From: Acidiphilium multivorum AIU301
GTDB taxonomy: Bacteria; Pseudomonadota; Alphaproteobacteria; Acetobacterales; Acetobacteraceae
NCBI RefSeq assembly: GCF_000202835.1
Contig: NC_015186.1
Coordinates: 3,319,501 to 3,383,500 of the forward strand
Reading direction: 5' to 3'
Length of the DNA stretch: 64,000 nt
Under the pieces are notes generated by a model. That model was not told where the DNA came from. It made no database searches and saw nothing but the letters and a program-made list of their open reading frames with translations. Made by a program: the position numbers and the translations under genes. Below are positions 50,174 to 59,912 of this stretch, piece after piece; the first letter of the stretch is position 1, and every line of letters starts with the position of its first letter.

Positions 50174-52227
50174 TTCAGCGAGGTCTGCTTCAGCGCGTCG
50201 AACCGGCCGGCGGCGCCGGCATGGCCGGCTTCCATGTCGATCCTGAGCAGCGCCGGCGCGGGGCCGGTGGCGAGCGCGCGCAGGCGGGCGACGAATTTCG
50301 CCGGCTCCCAGTAGGTCACCCGCGGGTCGGACAGGCCGCCGGTGCACAGGATCGGCGGGTAGGCGCGCGCCGCCAGGTTGTCATAGGGCGAATAGGCGGC
50401 GATCGTGTCATAGGCGGCGGGATCGGTGATCGGGTTGCCCCATTCCGGCCATTCCGGCGGGGTGAGGGGGAGCGTGTCATCCGAGATCGTGTTCAGCACG
50501 TCGACGAAGGGCACTTCGGCGATCACCCCGGCCCAGAGATCCGGCCGCATGGTGAAGGCGGCGCCGACCAGCAGCCCGCCGGCCGAGCCGCCCTGGGCGA
50601 CGATGTTCCCCGCCCGCGCATAGCCGCCGCCGATCAGCGCCTCGGCGGCGGCGATGAAATCGGTGAAGCTGTTCATCTTGTGCGCGGCGCGGCCGCCGAG
50701 GAACCAGTTCCAGCCCTTCTCGGTGCCGCCGCGGACATGGGCGATGGCGAAGATCCAGCCGCGATCGACCAGCGAGAGGATCGAGGTGCGGAACCACGGC
50801 TCCATCGGGATGCCATAGGCGCCGTAGCCGTAGAGCAGCAGCGGGGCCGCGCCGTCCAGCGCCTGGCCGCGGCGCATCAGCACCGTCACCGGGATCGACG
50901 CGCCATCGGCCGCCATGGCGTCGATGCGCCGTGTTTCGTAGCGCGCGGGGTCGTGGCCGGAGGGAATGTCCTGGGTCTTGCGCAGGATCGCCGTGCGGGT
51001 GGCCAGATCGTAGTCGAAGGTCTGGCGCGGGGTGGTGGGCGAGGAATAGACGTAGCGGATCGTCGCGGTGTCGTATTCGAGGCCGGATTCGGCGCGCAGC
51101 ACATAGGCCGGCTCGTCCTGCGCGATCTCCCACTCGGCGCCGCCATCGCGCGGGGCGACGATGATGCGGGTGTTCGCCTCGATCCGTTCGAGCCGGACGA
51201 TGTGGTGTTTCAGCGCGAAGGCGCCGACGAGGTAGCGGCCCGGCCGGTGCGGCACGAGGTCGCGCCAGTGCGCATGGCCCGGGGCATCGAGCGGCGCCTC
51301 GACCAGCTTGAAATCCACCGCGCCGTCGGCATTGGTGCGGATGATCAGCCGGTCGCCGGCATCATCGACATCGTAGCGCAGGCCGGGCTCGCGCGGGGCG
51401 ATGAGCGCGGGCGGCGCGGTCGGGTCGTCGCCGGGGATGCGCCAGACCTCGCTGGTGTCCTGGTTGCCGGCGGAGACGAGGATCGAGCCGCCGGACAGGC
51501 TGGTCTCGACGCCGAGAAAGAAGCCGGGATCGGGCTCGGCGTAGACCAGCGTGTCGCCGCCATCGGCGAGGGCGCGGCGGAACACCTTGGTCGGCCGGCC
51601 GTGATCGTCGCGGAAGACCCAGAAGATGAAGCGCGCGCAGGGGGAAAAGGTGAAATCGCCGCTGCAGGATTCGATCGGCGGGGCGGGCTCGGCGCCGGTT
51701 TCGATCTCGCGGACATGGATGCGGTAGACTTCCGACCCTTGGGTGTCTTCCGCCCACGCGAGCAGGCGGTGGTCGTCGCTGTGCGCGACCGCCGGGGCGG
51801 AGAAGAAGGCATGGCCCTTCGCGCGCGCTGGCAGGTCGAGCAGCACTTGTTCGGCGCCGCCGGCGCGGGGCGTGCGGGCGATGACCGGATGCTCGGCGCC
51901 CGGATCGAAGCGGCGGTAATAGGCGTAGGGGCCGTGCGGCGCGGGCACGGTCGAGTCGTCGTCCTTGATCCGGCCCTTCATTTCGGCGAGCAGCGTCGTC
52001 TGGAGGTCTTTGGTGCCGGCGAGCACGGCATCGGTATAGGCGTTCTCGGCAACGAGATGGGCGCGGATCTCGGGATCGAGGGCGGCGGGGTCGCGCAGCA
52101 CCGCCTGCCAGTTGGCATCGCGCAGCCAGGCATAGTCATCGGTCCGCACCCGGCCGAGCTGTTCGATGCGGACCGGCTTGCGCGCGGCCGCCGGCGGGGT
52201 GGGTTGGGGCGCGTTCGGCGTGTTCAT
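50137..52227 (-). CDS. ptrB: Oligopeptidase B / S9 family prolyl-oligopeptidase-like protease
   Basis: This 696-residue serine peptidase cuts after basic residues in oligopeptides. It has a seven-bladed beta-propeller (about 70-420), then a hydrolase domain with LLLYGYGAYG, nucleophile GGSAGGLL, the Asp in GGLSDPRVTYWEPAKF and His in EAGHAGAAGR. ATG 52227 was chosen over 52266 as the family begins near APxAxxxP. Located 13 bp after fhs on the same strand, so co-transcription is likely. Confidence 0.92.
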   Translation of the reverse strand: MNTPNAPQPTPPAAARKPVRIEQLGRVRTDDYAWLRDANWQAVLRDPAALDPEIRAHLVAENAYTDAVLAGTKDLQTTLLAEMKGRIKDDDSTVPAPHGPYAYYRRFDPGAEHPVIARTPRAGGAEQVLLDLPARAKGHAFFSAPAVAHSDDHRLLAWAEDTQGSEVYRIHVREIETGAEPAPPIESCSGDFTFSPCARFIFWVFRDDHGRPTKVFRRALADGGDTLVYAEPDPGFFLGVETSLSGGSILVSAGNQDTSEVWRIPGDDPTAPPALIAPREPGLRYDVDDAGDRLIIRTNADGAVDFKLVEAPLDAPGHAHWRDLVPHRPGRYLVGAFALKHHIVRLERIEANTRIIVAPRDGGAEWEIAQDEPAYVLRAESGLEYDTATIRYVYSSPTTPRQTFDYDLATRTAILRKTQDIPSGHDPARYETRRIDAMAADGASIPVTVLMRRGQALDGAAPLLLYGYGAYGIPMEPWFRTSILSLVDRGWIFAIAHVRGGTEKGWNWFLGGRAAHKMNSFTDFIAAAEALIGGGYARAGNIVAQGGSAGGLLVGAAFTMRPDLWAGVIAEVPFVDVLNTISDDTLPLTPPEWPEWGNPITDPAAYDTIAAYSPYDNLAARAYPPILCTGGLSDPRVTYWEPAKFVARLRALATGPAPALLRIDMEAGHAGAAGRFDALKQTSLNYAFALWSVGAA

Positions 52228-52240
52228 GGGGGCCCTACGC

Positions 52241-53914
52241 TCAGAACAGGCCATGGATCGCGCCATCGGGGTCGAGCCCGATCGCCTCGGCGGCGGGGAT
52301 GCGCGGCAGGCCGGGCATGGTCATGACATCGCCGGCGAGGGCGACCACGAAGCCGGCGCCGGCGGAGAGGCGGGCATCGCGGATCGGCACGGTGAAGCCG
52401 GTGGGCGCGCCGCGGCGGGCCGGATCGGCGGTGAAGCTGTACTGCGTCTTGGCGACGCAGACCGGCAGGTGGTCGTATCCCTGCGCCTCGAACCGGGCGA
52501 GGCGTTTGGCCGCCAGCGGCGAGAGCTCGATGTCGTCGGCGCCGTAGATGCGCTGGGCGATGGTGCGCAGCTTGTGCGGCAGCTTCATGTCGTCCGGGTA
52601 GAGCGGGGCGAAGCGGGCGGATTTCGCCGCGATCGTCTCGATCACCGCCTGCGCGAGGTCGGTGGCGCCGGCGCTGCCATCGGCCCAATGGGTGCAGAAG
52701 CAGATCCGCGCGCCGCCATCCTCGTCGAGTGCTGCGCGCAGGGCCTCGCGCTCGGCCCCGGTATCGGTGACGAAGCCGTTGATCGCGACGATCACCGGCA
52801 GGCCGAAGGCGCGCATGGCGGCGACGTGGCGGCGCAGATTGGCGGCACCGCGCGCGACCGCGCCGGGATTCTCGGCGCCGAGATCGGCCTTGGCCACCCC
52901 GGCATGCATCTTCAGCGCCCGGATCGTCGCGACGACGACGGCGCAGGAGGGCGCGAGCCCGGCCTGCCGGCACTTGATGTCGAGGAATTTCTCGCCGCCG
53001 AGATCGGCGCCGAACCCGGCCTCGGTCACCACGATGTCGGCCAGCTTGAGCGCGGTGCGGGTGGCGATGACCGAGTTGCAGCCATGGGCGATGTTGGCGA
53101 AGGGCCCGCCATGGACCAGTGCCGGCGTGCCTTCCAGCGTCTGCACCAGGTTGGGTTGCAGCGCGTCGCGCAGCAGGGCGGCCATGGCGCCGACGGCCTT
53201 GAGATCGGCCGGGGTGACGGGCGAGCCGTCGCGCCGCTCGGCGACGACGATGCGGGCGAGGCGGCGTTGCAGGTCGTCGAGATCGCGGGCGAGGCAGAAG
53301 ATCGCCATCACCTCGGAGGCGACGGTGATGTCGAATTTCTGCTCGCGGGCGGCGCCGTTCGCCCCGTCGCCCAGGCCGAGAACCGTCTGGCGCAGGGCGC
53401 GGTCGTTCATGTCGATGGCGCGGCGGAAGGCGATCCGGCGCGGGTCGATGCCAAGCTCGTTGCCCCAGTAGACATGGTTGTCGAGCATCGCGGCGAGCAG
53501 GTTGTTGGCGCTGGTGATGGCGTGGAAATCGCCGGTGAAATGAAGGTTGATCTCCTCCATCGGCGCGACCTGGGCGCGGCCGCCGCCGGTGGCCCCGCCC
53601 TTCTGGCCGAAGCACGGGCCGAGCGAGGGCTCGCGCAGGGCGATCATCGCCTTTGCGCCGGCGGCGCGCAGCGCATCGCCGAGGCCGATCGAGGTCGTCG
53701 TCTTGCCCTCGCCGGCGGGCGTCGGGCTGATGCCGACGACGAGCACCAGCGCGCCGTCCGGCCGGTCTTCGAGCGAGCGGATGAAGCCGCCATCCACCTT
53801 GCCCTTGTAGCGGCCATAGGGGATCAGCGCCTCGGCCGGTATGCCGGCGGCGGCGGCAATCTCGCCGATCGGGCGCAGGCGTGAAGCGCGTGCGATGTCC
53901 AGATCCGACGCCAT
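52241..53914 (-). CDS. fhs: Formate-tetrahydrofolate ligase
   Basis: This 557-residue enzyme makes 10-formyltetrahydrofolate from formate and ATP. ATP-binding [37 protein letters not shown] and the folate-site regions are present. ATG 53914 has a GGGAGGATTC ribosome site; the 32-residue upstream extension is not conserved. Together with purU it sets the balance of formate and one-carbon units. Confidence 0.94.
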   Translation of the reverse strand: MASDLDIARASRLRPIGEIAAAAGIPAEALIPYGRYKGKVDGGFIRSLEDRPDGALVLVVGISPTPAGEGKTTTSIGLGDALRAAGAKAMIALREPSLGPCFGQKGGATGGGRAQVAPMEEINLHFTGDFHAITSANNLLAAMLDNHVYWGNELGIDPRRIAFRRAIDMNDRALRQTVLGLGDGANGAAREQKFDITVASEVMAIFCLARDLDDLQRRLARIVVAERRDGSPVTPADLKAVGAMAALLRDALQPNLVQTLEGTPALVHGGPFANIAHGCNSVIATRTALKLADIVVTEAGFGADLGGEKFLDIKCRQAGLAPSCAVVVATIRALKMHAGVAKADLGAENPGAVARGAANLRRHVAAMRAFGLPVIVAINGFVTDTGAEREALRAALDEDGGARICFCTHWADGSAGATDLAQAVIETIAAKSARFAPLYPDDMKLPHKLRTIAQRIYGADDIELSPLAAKRLARFEAQGYDHLPVCVAKTQYSFTADPARRGAPTGFTVPIRDARLSAGAGFVVALAGDVMTMPGLPRIPAAEAIGLDPDGAIHGLF

Positions 53915-54008
53915 GAATCCTCCCGTTTTTCCTTTCCGTCTTATGTCCGCGCGGCCATGGGGAAGGCAAGGCTTGCCGTGCGGTGTCCCGCACCGGTAAA
54001 TAGCGCTC

Positions 54009-54458
54009 ATGACATTGCCGTTCTCCTTCCCGGCCTGGATGCCTGCCTGGCTCGGGCTGGTGCTGCTGCTCGTCGGCCTGCTCTATGCGCTGGCGATGCT
54101 GGCGATGCCGTTCTCGGTGTTCGGCGTGAAATCCCGCCTGGAGGCGATCGAGGAACAGCTCGATCAGGTGCAGGAGGAACTGCGCATCCTGACGATGCGG
54201 CTGCCGGAACCGCTGCGCGGCGTGACCGTGGATGACGGGCTTTACGACCCGTTGCCGCGCAGCGCCGCGGGGTATGACCGCCCGGCGGTCCGGCGTCCGG
54301 CCGCCGCCGCGCCGCCACCGCCGATGCCCGAGCCGCCCCGCCCGGCCCCGCCGCGCGAGGCGCCGGCGCGTGAACCCCTCGGCCGCGAAGCCCCCCGCCC
54401 CCGTAGTCCGGCGCCGCGCGGCGTGCCGCCGCGGCGGATCGAACCGCGGCTCGACTAG
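54009..54458 (+). CDS. Small membrane protein with coiled coil and Pro-rich tail
   Basis: This 149-residue protein has one membrane helix (about 10-34, [21 protein letters not shown]). A short coiled coil follows ([21 protein letters not shown]), then a Pro/Arg/Ala-rich disordered C-terminus of 75 residues. No family recognised. It ends 28 bp before the ureohydrolase gene, with which it may be co-transcribed. Confidence 0.7.
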   Translation: MTLPFSFPAWMPAWLGLVLLLVGLLYALAMLAMPFSVFGVKSRLEAIEEQLDQVQEELRILTMRLPEPLRGVTVDDGLYDPLPRSAAGYDRPAVRRPAAAAPPPPMPEPPRPAPPREAPAREPLGREAPRPRSPAPRGVPPRRIEPRLD

Positions 54459-54486
54459 GCCGCGAACCGACTGCTAGTCTGCGCCC

Positions 54487-55401
54487 ATGACACAGTTTCA
54501 GGGCGCCGACGCGCCGACTTTCGCGACATTTCCCACCTTTCTCGGGCTCGATCGCCGCGCGCGCGACGCGGCCCATGTGGTGGCCGGCATTCCGCTCGAT
54601 GTCGGCGTGACCAACCGCGCGGGCACGCGGTCCGGCCCGGCGGCGATCCGCGTCGCCTCGCGCATGCTGGCGGGCAACCACCATCCGCACTACCGCGTCA
54701 TGGTCGATGACATGGACCTTGCCGATGCCGGGGATTTCGCCATCGCCCTCGGCGATCTGCCGGGCAGCCTCGCGCTGATCGAGGCGCAGGCGGCGCAGAT
54801 CGGCCATCTGGTGGCGCTGGGCGGCGAGCACGGCATCACCCTGCCGTTGCTGCGCGCGCTGGCGAAGGCGCGCGGCGGGCCGGTCGGGCTCGTGCATTTC
54901 GATGCCCATGCCGACACCTGGGCCGAGAATTTCGGCCAGGTCTACAGCCATGGCTCGGTGTTCTATCACGCGCTGAACGAGGGGCTGGTCGATCCGCGCC
55001 GGATGATCCAGATCGGCATTCGCTCGCCGCTGCTCAACGAGGCGCATGACTGGACGCTGGCGCAGGGGGTGACGATCCTCTCGGCGCAGGACGTGCATGA
55101 GCAGGGGGTGGACCGCGTCGCCGAACGGATCCGCGCGGTGGCGGGGACGGGGGCGACCTATCTCAGCTTCGACATCGACTGTCTCGATCCCGCCTTCGCG
55201 CCGGGCACCGGCACGCCGGAAATCGGCGGGCTGGCATCGTGGCAGGCGCAGGCGCTGCTGCGCCGGCTCGGCGGGATCGATTTCGTGGGCATGGATCTCG
55301 TCGAGGTCGCGCCGGCCTATGACGTGAGCGAGATCACCGCCCTGGCCGGGGCGACGATGGTGTGGGAGTATCTCGCCCTGCTCGCCTCGCAGGGGCGCTG
55401 A
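54487..55401 (+). CDS. speB: Agmatinase/guanidino-acid ureohydrolase family enzyme
   Basis: This 304-residue binuclear manganese hydrolase releases urea from agmatine or a guanidino acid. Metal ligands His115 (LGGEHG), Asp139, His141, Asp143 (HFDAHAD), Asp229 and Asp231 (SFDIDCLDP) are all present. Whether agmatine, guanidinobutyrate or another guanidino compound is the substrate cannot be read from these motifs. A strong terminator hairpin follows. Confidence 0.88.
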   Translation: MTQFQGADAPTFATFPTFLGLDRRARDAAHVVAGIPLDVGVTNRAGTRSGPAAIRVASRMLAGNHHPHYRVMVDDMDLADAGDFAIALGDLPGSLALIEAQAAQIGHLVALGGEHGITLPLLRALAKARGGPVGLVHFDAHADTWAENFGQVYSHGSVFYHALNEGLVDPRRMIQIGIRSPLLNEAHDWTLAQGVTILSAQDVHEQGVDRVAERIRAVAGTGATYLSFDIDCLDPAFAPGTGTPEIGGLASWQAQALLRRLGGIDFVGMDLVEVAPAYDVSEITALAGATMVWEYLALLASQGR

Positions 55402-55408
55402 AACGAAA

Positions 55409-55434
55409 GGCCCGGCATCGGGGGATGCCGGGCC
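55409..55434. terminator. Hairpin terminator after speB
   Basis: GGCCCGGCATC - GGGG - GATGCCGGGCC, an 11-bp perfect stem 7 bp after the speB stop and before the convergent gene. Likely bidirectional. Confidence 0.85.
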
Positions 55435-55463
55435 ATTGACGCCGCGCGTTCAGGCGCGCCGGC

Positions 55464-56267
55464 CTACCAGTTGTTGTCGGGATCGAAATCGTTGCCGCCG
55501 CCGGCATCGCCGCTGTCCCAGCCGGGATTGCCGAGCAGGCCGTCATCGCGGTCGGGCGGCGGGGCACCGGGGTCGCCGCCGGAGGGATCGATCATCGGCG
55601 TGCCCGCGTGGCTGCCGCCGGCCAGTCCGTCGATGATACGCTCGCCGGCGGCGAAGCCGGCGCCGGCGGCGAGACCGGTCATCAGCGAGCTGCCGAGCCC
55701 GCCGCCGCCGAAGCCGCCGCCCATCCCGCCACCGGGAGCGCCATAGGGCGGGGCACCGTTCGGTGGCATGCCGCCGGGGCCGTAGCCGGGCGCGCCGGGC
55801 CAGGGTGCCTGCATCGCGCGGCGGTTATGGCCGAACCAGCGCACCAGCAGGAACAGCACCACGAGCCCGCCGATCACCAGCACCGCGGGATGGACGTGCA
55901 CGCCGCTGCGCGGCGCGGCCGGGGCGGCGGCGAGATGCGCCTTCAGCGCGGCGACGCGGCCCGGATCGGCGAAGGGCAGGCCGGGCGCATAGGCTTCGGC
56001 GCGCGCGAGCGAGGCGCGCGCGGCGGCGATGCGGCCGGTCGCGTCCTCCGCCTCGGCCTTCAGGTACCAGGCGACGCCGCTCTGCGGATGGGCGCGCAGC
56101 GCGCCGCGCAGATCGGCCAGTGCGGCGTCGGGATGGCCGCCGGCGATCAGCGCCTGGATCTGCTGCGGCGTCGGCGATGCCGCCCGCGCCGGGGCGAGGG
56201 ACAGCCCGGCCCCCGCGAACAGGGCCGCCGCCAGCAGGATGGTGCGAAAGATCTTCAACCCCTTCAT
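55464..56267 (-). CDS. Exported TPR-like protein with membrane helix and Gly/Pro-rich C-terminus
   Basis: This 267-residue protein has a signal peptide (KIFRTILLAAALFAGAGLSLAPARA). A tetratricopeptide-like helical segment follows (HPDAALADLRGALRAHPQSGVAWYLKAEAEDATGR), then a membrane helix (HPAVLVIGGLVVLFLLVRWFG, about residues 125-145). The C-terminal region is Gly/Pro/Asp-rich, ending GGGNDFDPDNNW. The GGGMGGGFGGGGLGSSLMTGLAAGAGFAAGE stretch resembles Tim44-like/YgiM-associated exported proteins. Function unknown. It converges on speB. Confidence 0.75.
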   Translation of the reverse strand: MKGLKIFRTILLAAALFAGAGLSLAPARAASPTPQQIQALIAGGHPDAALADLRGALRAHPQSGVAWYLKAEAEDATGRIAAARASLARAEAYAPGLPFADPGRVAALKAHLAAAPAAPRSGVHVHPAVLVIGGLVVLFLLVRWFGHNRRAMQAPWPGAPGYGPGGMPPNGAPPYGAPGGGMGGGFGGGGLGSSLMTGLAAGAGFAAGERIIDGLAGGSHAGTPMIDPSGGDPGAPPPDRDDGLLGNPGWDSGDAGGGNDFDPDNNW

Positions 56268-56451
56268 TAGGGACCTCCGCGGGCCGGTGGTGGTGGGAAA
56301 AAGCGCCAGCCCGTGCCGCCAATATAGGCAGGGGGCGCTGCAAATCACAGATCCGTGCGCTGGCGTGCCGCGCCGGTCGCCTGCCGGGTCTCGACAGCTT
56401 CGCGCCGCGCGGCGAGACTTGCGCCGACGCCGCACAGGAGAGCCGATCCCG

Positions 56452-57813
56452 ATGACCGACAGAGAGTCCCGCCTGCCCACGCTCGACCGTCTTGCCCGCG
56501 ACCTTGAAGCGGGGCGCACCACCGCCGCAGCACTGGTCGAGGACTGCCTCGCCGCGATCGCCGATCCGGCGGGGGACGGGGCGCTGACCTTCATCTCGGT
56601 CGATGCGGCGGGCGCGCGGGCGGCGGCCGCGGGGTTCGACGCGATGCGCCGCGCCGGCATGGCGCCCTCGCCCTGGGCCGGCATCCCGATCGCGGTGAAG
56701 GACCTGTTCGACATGGCGGGGCAGGAGACCCGCGCCGGCTCGAAGGTGCTGGCGGGATGCGGGCCGGCGGCGCAGGACGCGCCCGCGATCGCCCGGCTGC
56801 GGCGGATGGGCTTCGTGCCGATCGGCCGCACCAACATGACCGAGTTCGCCTATTCCGGCATCGGCACCAACCCGCATTACGGCACGCCGCCGGCGCGCTG
56901 GCGGCGCGAGGAGCGGCGGATTCCGGGCGGCTCGTCCTCGGGCTCGGCGGTCGCGGTGGCGGCGGGGATGGCGCATGCCGGCATCGGCACCGACACCGGC
57001 GGCTCGTGCCGGATTCCGGCGGTGTTCAACGATCTCGTCGGCTTCAAGCCGACGGCGCGGCGGATTCCGCGCGAGGGCGTGGTGCCGCTTTCGTCCTCGC
57101 TCGACTCGGTCGGGCCGCTGGCGCGCTCGGTGGGCTGCTGCGCGCTGCTCGATTCGATCATGGCAGGCACGCCGGAAGCCCCGCCGGCGCCGGCGGAACT
57201 GGCCGGGCTGCGGCTCGCGGTGCCGCGCGACGTCGCGCTCGATACGCTGGACGACGAGGTCGCCGCCGGGTTCGACGCGGCGCTGCGCCGCCTGTCCGCG
57301 GCGGGGGCGCGGATCGAGACCATCGCCATGCCGGAATTCGCCGAGGTCGCGAAGCTGAACGCGCGCGGCGGGCTGACCGCGGCGGAGAGCCATGCCTGGC
57401 ATCGCCCGCTGCTGGCGCGCGGTGCCGAGGCGTATGATCCGCGCGTGCTGGTGCGGCTGCGCCGGGGGGCGGAACTTTCGGCGGCGGATTACATCGACCT
57501 GCTGGCCGGCCGCGCCGATCTGGTGGCGCGGGCGCGGGCGCGGCTCGCCCCGCATGACGCGCTGCTGATGCCGACCGTCGCCATCCTGCCGCCGCGCATC
57601 GCCGATCTCGACGACGACGCGGCCTTCACCGCGGCCAATCTGCGGGTGCTGCGCAACCCGACGCTGATCAACATGATCGATGGCTGCGCGATCTCGCTGC
57701 CGCTCAATGCGCCCGGCGCGGCCCCGGTGGGGCTGATGGTCTGCGGCGTGGCGGAGACGGACCGGCGGATCTTCGCCATCGCCGCCGCGATCGAGGCGCT
57801 CGGCCCGGCCTGA
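56452..57813 (+). CDS. Amidase-signature family enzyme
   Basis: This 453-residue amidase has the Ser-cisSer-Lys triad: AVKDLFD (Lys), GGSSSGSAVAVAAG (cis-Ser) and GTDTGGSCRIPA (nucleophile Ser). The DS...AW helix and C-terminal NAPGAAPVGLMVCG are normal for aspartyl/glutamyl amidotransferase-A-like catabolic amidases. It is 107 bp before the XylX-like gene. Substrate unknown; it is not an allophanate hydrolase because the extra C-terminal domain is missing. Confidence 0.88.
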   Translation: MTDRESRLPTLDRLARDLEAGRTTAAALVEDCLAAIADPAGDGALTFISVDAAGARAAAAGFDAMRRAGMAPSPWAGIPIAVKDLFDMAGQETRAGSKVLAGCGPAAQDAPAIARLRRMGFVPIGRTNMTEFAYSGIGTNPHYGTPPARWRREERRIPGGSSSGSAVAVAAGMAHAGIGTDTGGSCRIPAVFNDLVGFKPTARRIPREGVVPLSSSLDSVGPLARSVGCCALLDSIMAGTPEAPPAPAELAGLRLAVPRDVALDTLDDEVAAGFDAALRRLSAAGARIETIAMPEFAEVAKLNARGGLTAAESHAWHRPLLARGAEAYDPRVLVRLRRGAELSAADYIDLLAGRADLVARARARLAPHDALLMPTVAILPPRIADLDDDAAFTAANLRVLRNPTLINMIDGCAISLPLNAPGAAPVGLMVCGVAETDRRIFAIAAAIEALGPA

Positions 57814-57919
57814 CCGGGCGCGCCGCGCAGGGCGCCCATTCCCGCCGTCGCGTTGCGCCACCGCCGTGGCGCTCTATGCTCGGCGGGGCCGACCGGCCAA
57901 TGACAGGGGGAGACCGCAG

Positions 57920-59095
57920 ATGACAGACCCGATCCGTGTGGACGACGCGTTGCCCGAGGATGCCGACCGCGCGGCCCTGGTCGGCCGCGCCTGGCTGCCC
58001 GGCGTGGGGCCGGTGGTGGTGGCGCTGCGCGGCGCCGAGCTGATCGACATCACCAGCCGCGCGGTGCCGACGTCCTCCGCGCTGTTCGCCCTCGACGACC
58101 CGGCCGGGCACGCCCGCGCGGCGGCGGGGCAGACGATCGGGCGCGTCGACGAGATTCTCGCCAACAGCGACGAGGCGACGCGCGATCCGTCGCGCCCCTG
58201 GCTGCTCGCGCCGGTCGACCTGCAGGCGGTCAAGGCTTCGGGCGTCACCTTCGTGGTCAGCCTGCTGGAGCGGGTGATCGAGGAACAGGCTCGCGGCGCG
58301 CCGGAGAAGGCGACGCAGATCCGCGCCGATCTCGACCGGCTGATCGGCGCCGACCTGCGTGCCCTGCGCCCCGGCTCGGAACAGGCGATGGCGGTGAAGG
58401 CGGCGCTGATCGAGCGCGGCCTGTGGTCGCAATATCTCGAGGTCGGCATCGGCCCGGATGCCGAGATCTTCACCAAGGGCCAGCCGATGAGCGCGGTGGG
58501 CTTCGGCGCGCATGTCGGCATCCATCCCGGTTCGAGCTGGAACAATCCCGAGCCGGAGATCGTCGTCGCGGTCTCGCCGGCCGGGCGGATCGTGGGGGCG
58601 ACGCTCGGCAACGACGTCAACCTGCGCGATTTCGAGGGCCGCTCGGCGCTGCTGCTCGGCAAGGCGAAGGACAACAACGCGAGCTGCGGCCTCGGCCCCT
58701 TCGTGCGGCTGTTCGACGCGGGCTTCACGCTCGACGATGTCCGCCGCGCGCGGCTCGACCTCACGGTCGAGGGGGCGGACGGGTTCCGCCTCGAGGGGAT
58801 GAGCTCGATGACCGAGATCAGCCGCGATCCGGCGGATCTGGTCGAGGCCGCCGCCGGGGCACACCACCAGTATCCGGACGGGTTCGTGCTGATGCTGGGG
58901 ACGATGTTCGCGCCGATCCAGGACCGCGACCGGCCGGGCGAGGGCTTCACCCACAAGGACGGCGATCTCGTCACCATCGCCTCGGCCCGGCTGGGGCGGC
59001 TGCGCAACCGCGTGCGGCCCTGCCCTGACTGCGCGCCCTGGCGCTTCGGCACGCTCGACCTTATGCGCAGCCTCGCCGCGCGCGGCCTGCTCTGA
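57920..59095 (+). CDS. XylX-like 2-keto-3-deoxy-D-xylonate dehydratase (FAH family)
   Basis: This 391-residue enzyme would dehydrate 2-keto-3-deoxy-D-xylonate to alpha-ketoglutarate semialdehyde. The conserved parts LLAPVDLQAVKASGVTFVVS, LWSQYLEVGIGPDAEIFTKG, NNPEPEIVV, GNDVNLRDFEGRSALLL, AKDNNASCGLGPF and the end GFTHKDGDLVTIAS follow Caulobacter XylX closely as I recall it. GGGGGAG precedes ATG 57920. No xylose genes adjoin it, so related 2-keto-3-deoxy acids remain possible. Confidence 0.78.
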   Translation: MTDPIRVDDALPEDADRAALVGRAWLPGVGPVVVALRGAELIDITSRAVPTSSALFALDDPAGHARAAAGQTIGRVDEILANSDEATRDPSRPWLLAPVDLQAVKASGVTFVVSLLERVIEEQARGAPEKATQIRADLDRLIGADLRALRPGSEQAMAVKAALIERGLWSQYLEVGIGPDAEIFTKGQPMSAVGFGAHVGIHPGSSWNNPEPEIVVAVSPAGRIVGATLGNDVNLRDFEGRSALLLGKAKDNNASCGLGPFVRLFDAGFTLDDVRRARLDLTVEGADGFRLEGMSSMTEISRDPADLVEAAAGAHHQYPDGFVLMLGTMFAPIQDRDRPGEGFTHKDGDLVTIASARLGRLRNRVRPCPDCAPWRFGTLDLMRSLAARGLL

Positions 59096-59205
59096 TCGGC
59101 TGAGGCCCGATTCGCCCGCGCCCGCGATGAGGTGGTTGGCGCGTCTCCGACGGGCGGCGGCGCTGGATCGGCGGCCCTCGGTATCTCGCGGTCAGGGGGA
59201 CGACA

Positions 59206-59838
59206 TCAGGGCGCCGACCCCAGAACCACGCGGACGATCAGCGAGGCGGCAAGCGCCAGCATCGTGATGCCGACCAGGGCATCCAGCACGCGCCATGCGG
59301 CGGGCCTTGCGAAGACGGGCTTCAGGATGCGCGCGCCGTAGCCCAGCGCCGTGAACCAGGAGAAACTGGCGCAGACGGCGCCAAGGACGAAAATCGGGCG
59401 CAGGGGGGCGGGCTGCGCCGATCCGATCGTGCCGAGCAGCAGCACCGTATCCAGGTAGACATGCGGGTTCAGGAAGGTGAAGCCCGCCGTGGCGGCGAGG
59501 GCGCGGCGTAGGGTGAGGCTGCCGTTTTCGGCCATCGTGACCGCGGCGGGAACCAGCATCCGGCGCAATGCGATCAGGCCGTACGAGGCGAGGAACGCCG
59601 CGCCGCCGAGGGCGAGCAATGCCGTGAACTGGGGCGCGGCGCCCAGAAAGGCGCCCACGCCGCTCACGCCGGCCACGATCAGCACGGCATCCGCGACGCC
59701 GCAGAACAGCACGATCGGGCCGACATGTTCGTGCCGCAGCCCCTGCCGCAGGACGAAGAGATTCTGGGCGCCGATCGCGACGATGAGCGCGGCAGACGAG
59801 GCGAACCCGGTGAGGAACGGGGGAAGAAGATTTGTCAT
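59206..59838 (-). CDS. argO: LysE/ArgO-family amino acid exporter
   Basis: This 210-residue exporter has six membrane helices with the family start FLTGFASSAALIVAIGAQNLFVLRQGL and the NPHVYLDTVLLLG segment. Divergent to an ArgP/LysG-type regulator 74 bp away, the standard layout for basic amino acid export. Exports arginine or lysine by analogy. Confidence 0.88.
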   Translation of the reverse strand: MTNLLPPFLTGFASSAALIVAIGAQNLFVLRQGLRHEHVGPIVLFCGVADAVLIVAGVSGVGAFLGAAPQFTALLALGGAAFLASYGLIALRRMLVPAAVTMAENGSLTLRRALAATAGFTFLNPHVYLDTVLLLGTIGSAQPAPLRPIFVLGAVCASFSWFTALGYGARILKPVFARPAAWRVLDALVGITMLALAASLIVRVVLGSAP

Positions 59839-59912
59839 GGGTGGATCTATGAGGCTGGCCCGCACATTAGGACAGCTTGTTTTTCTAAGGTCGATTAAGC
59901 GATACTTCAGAG

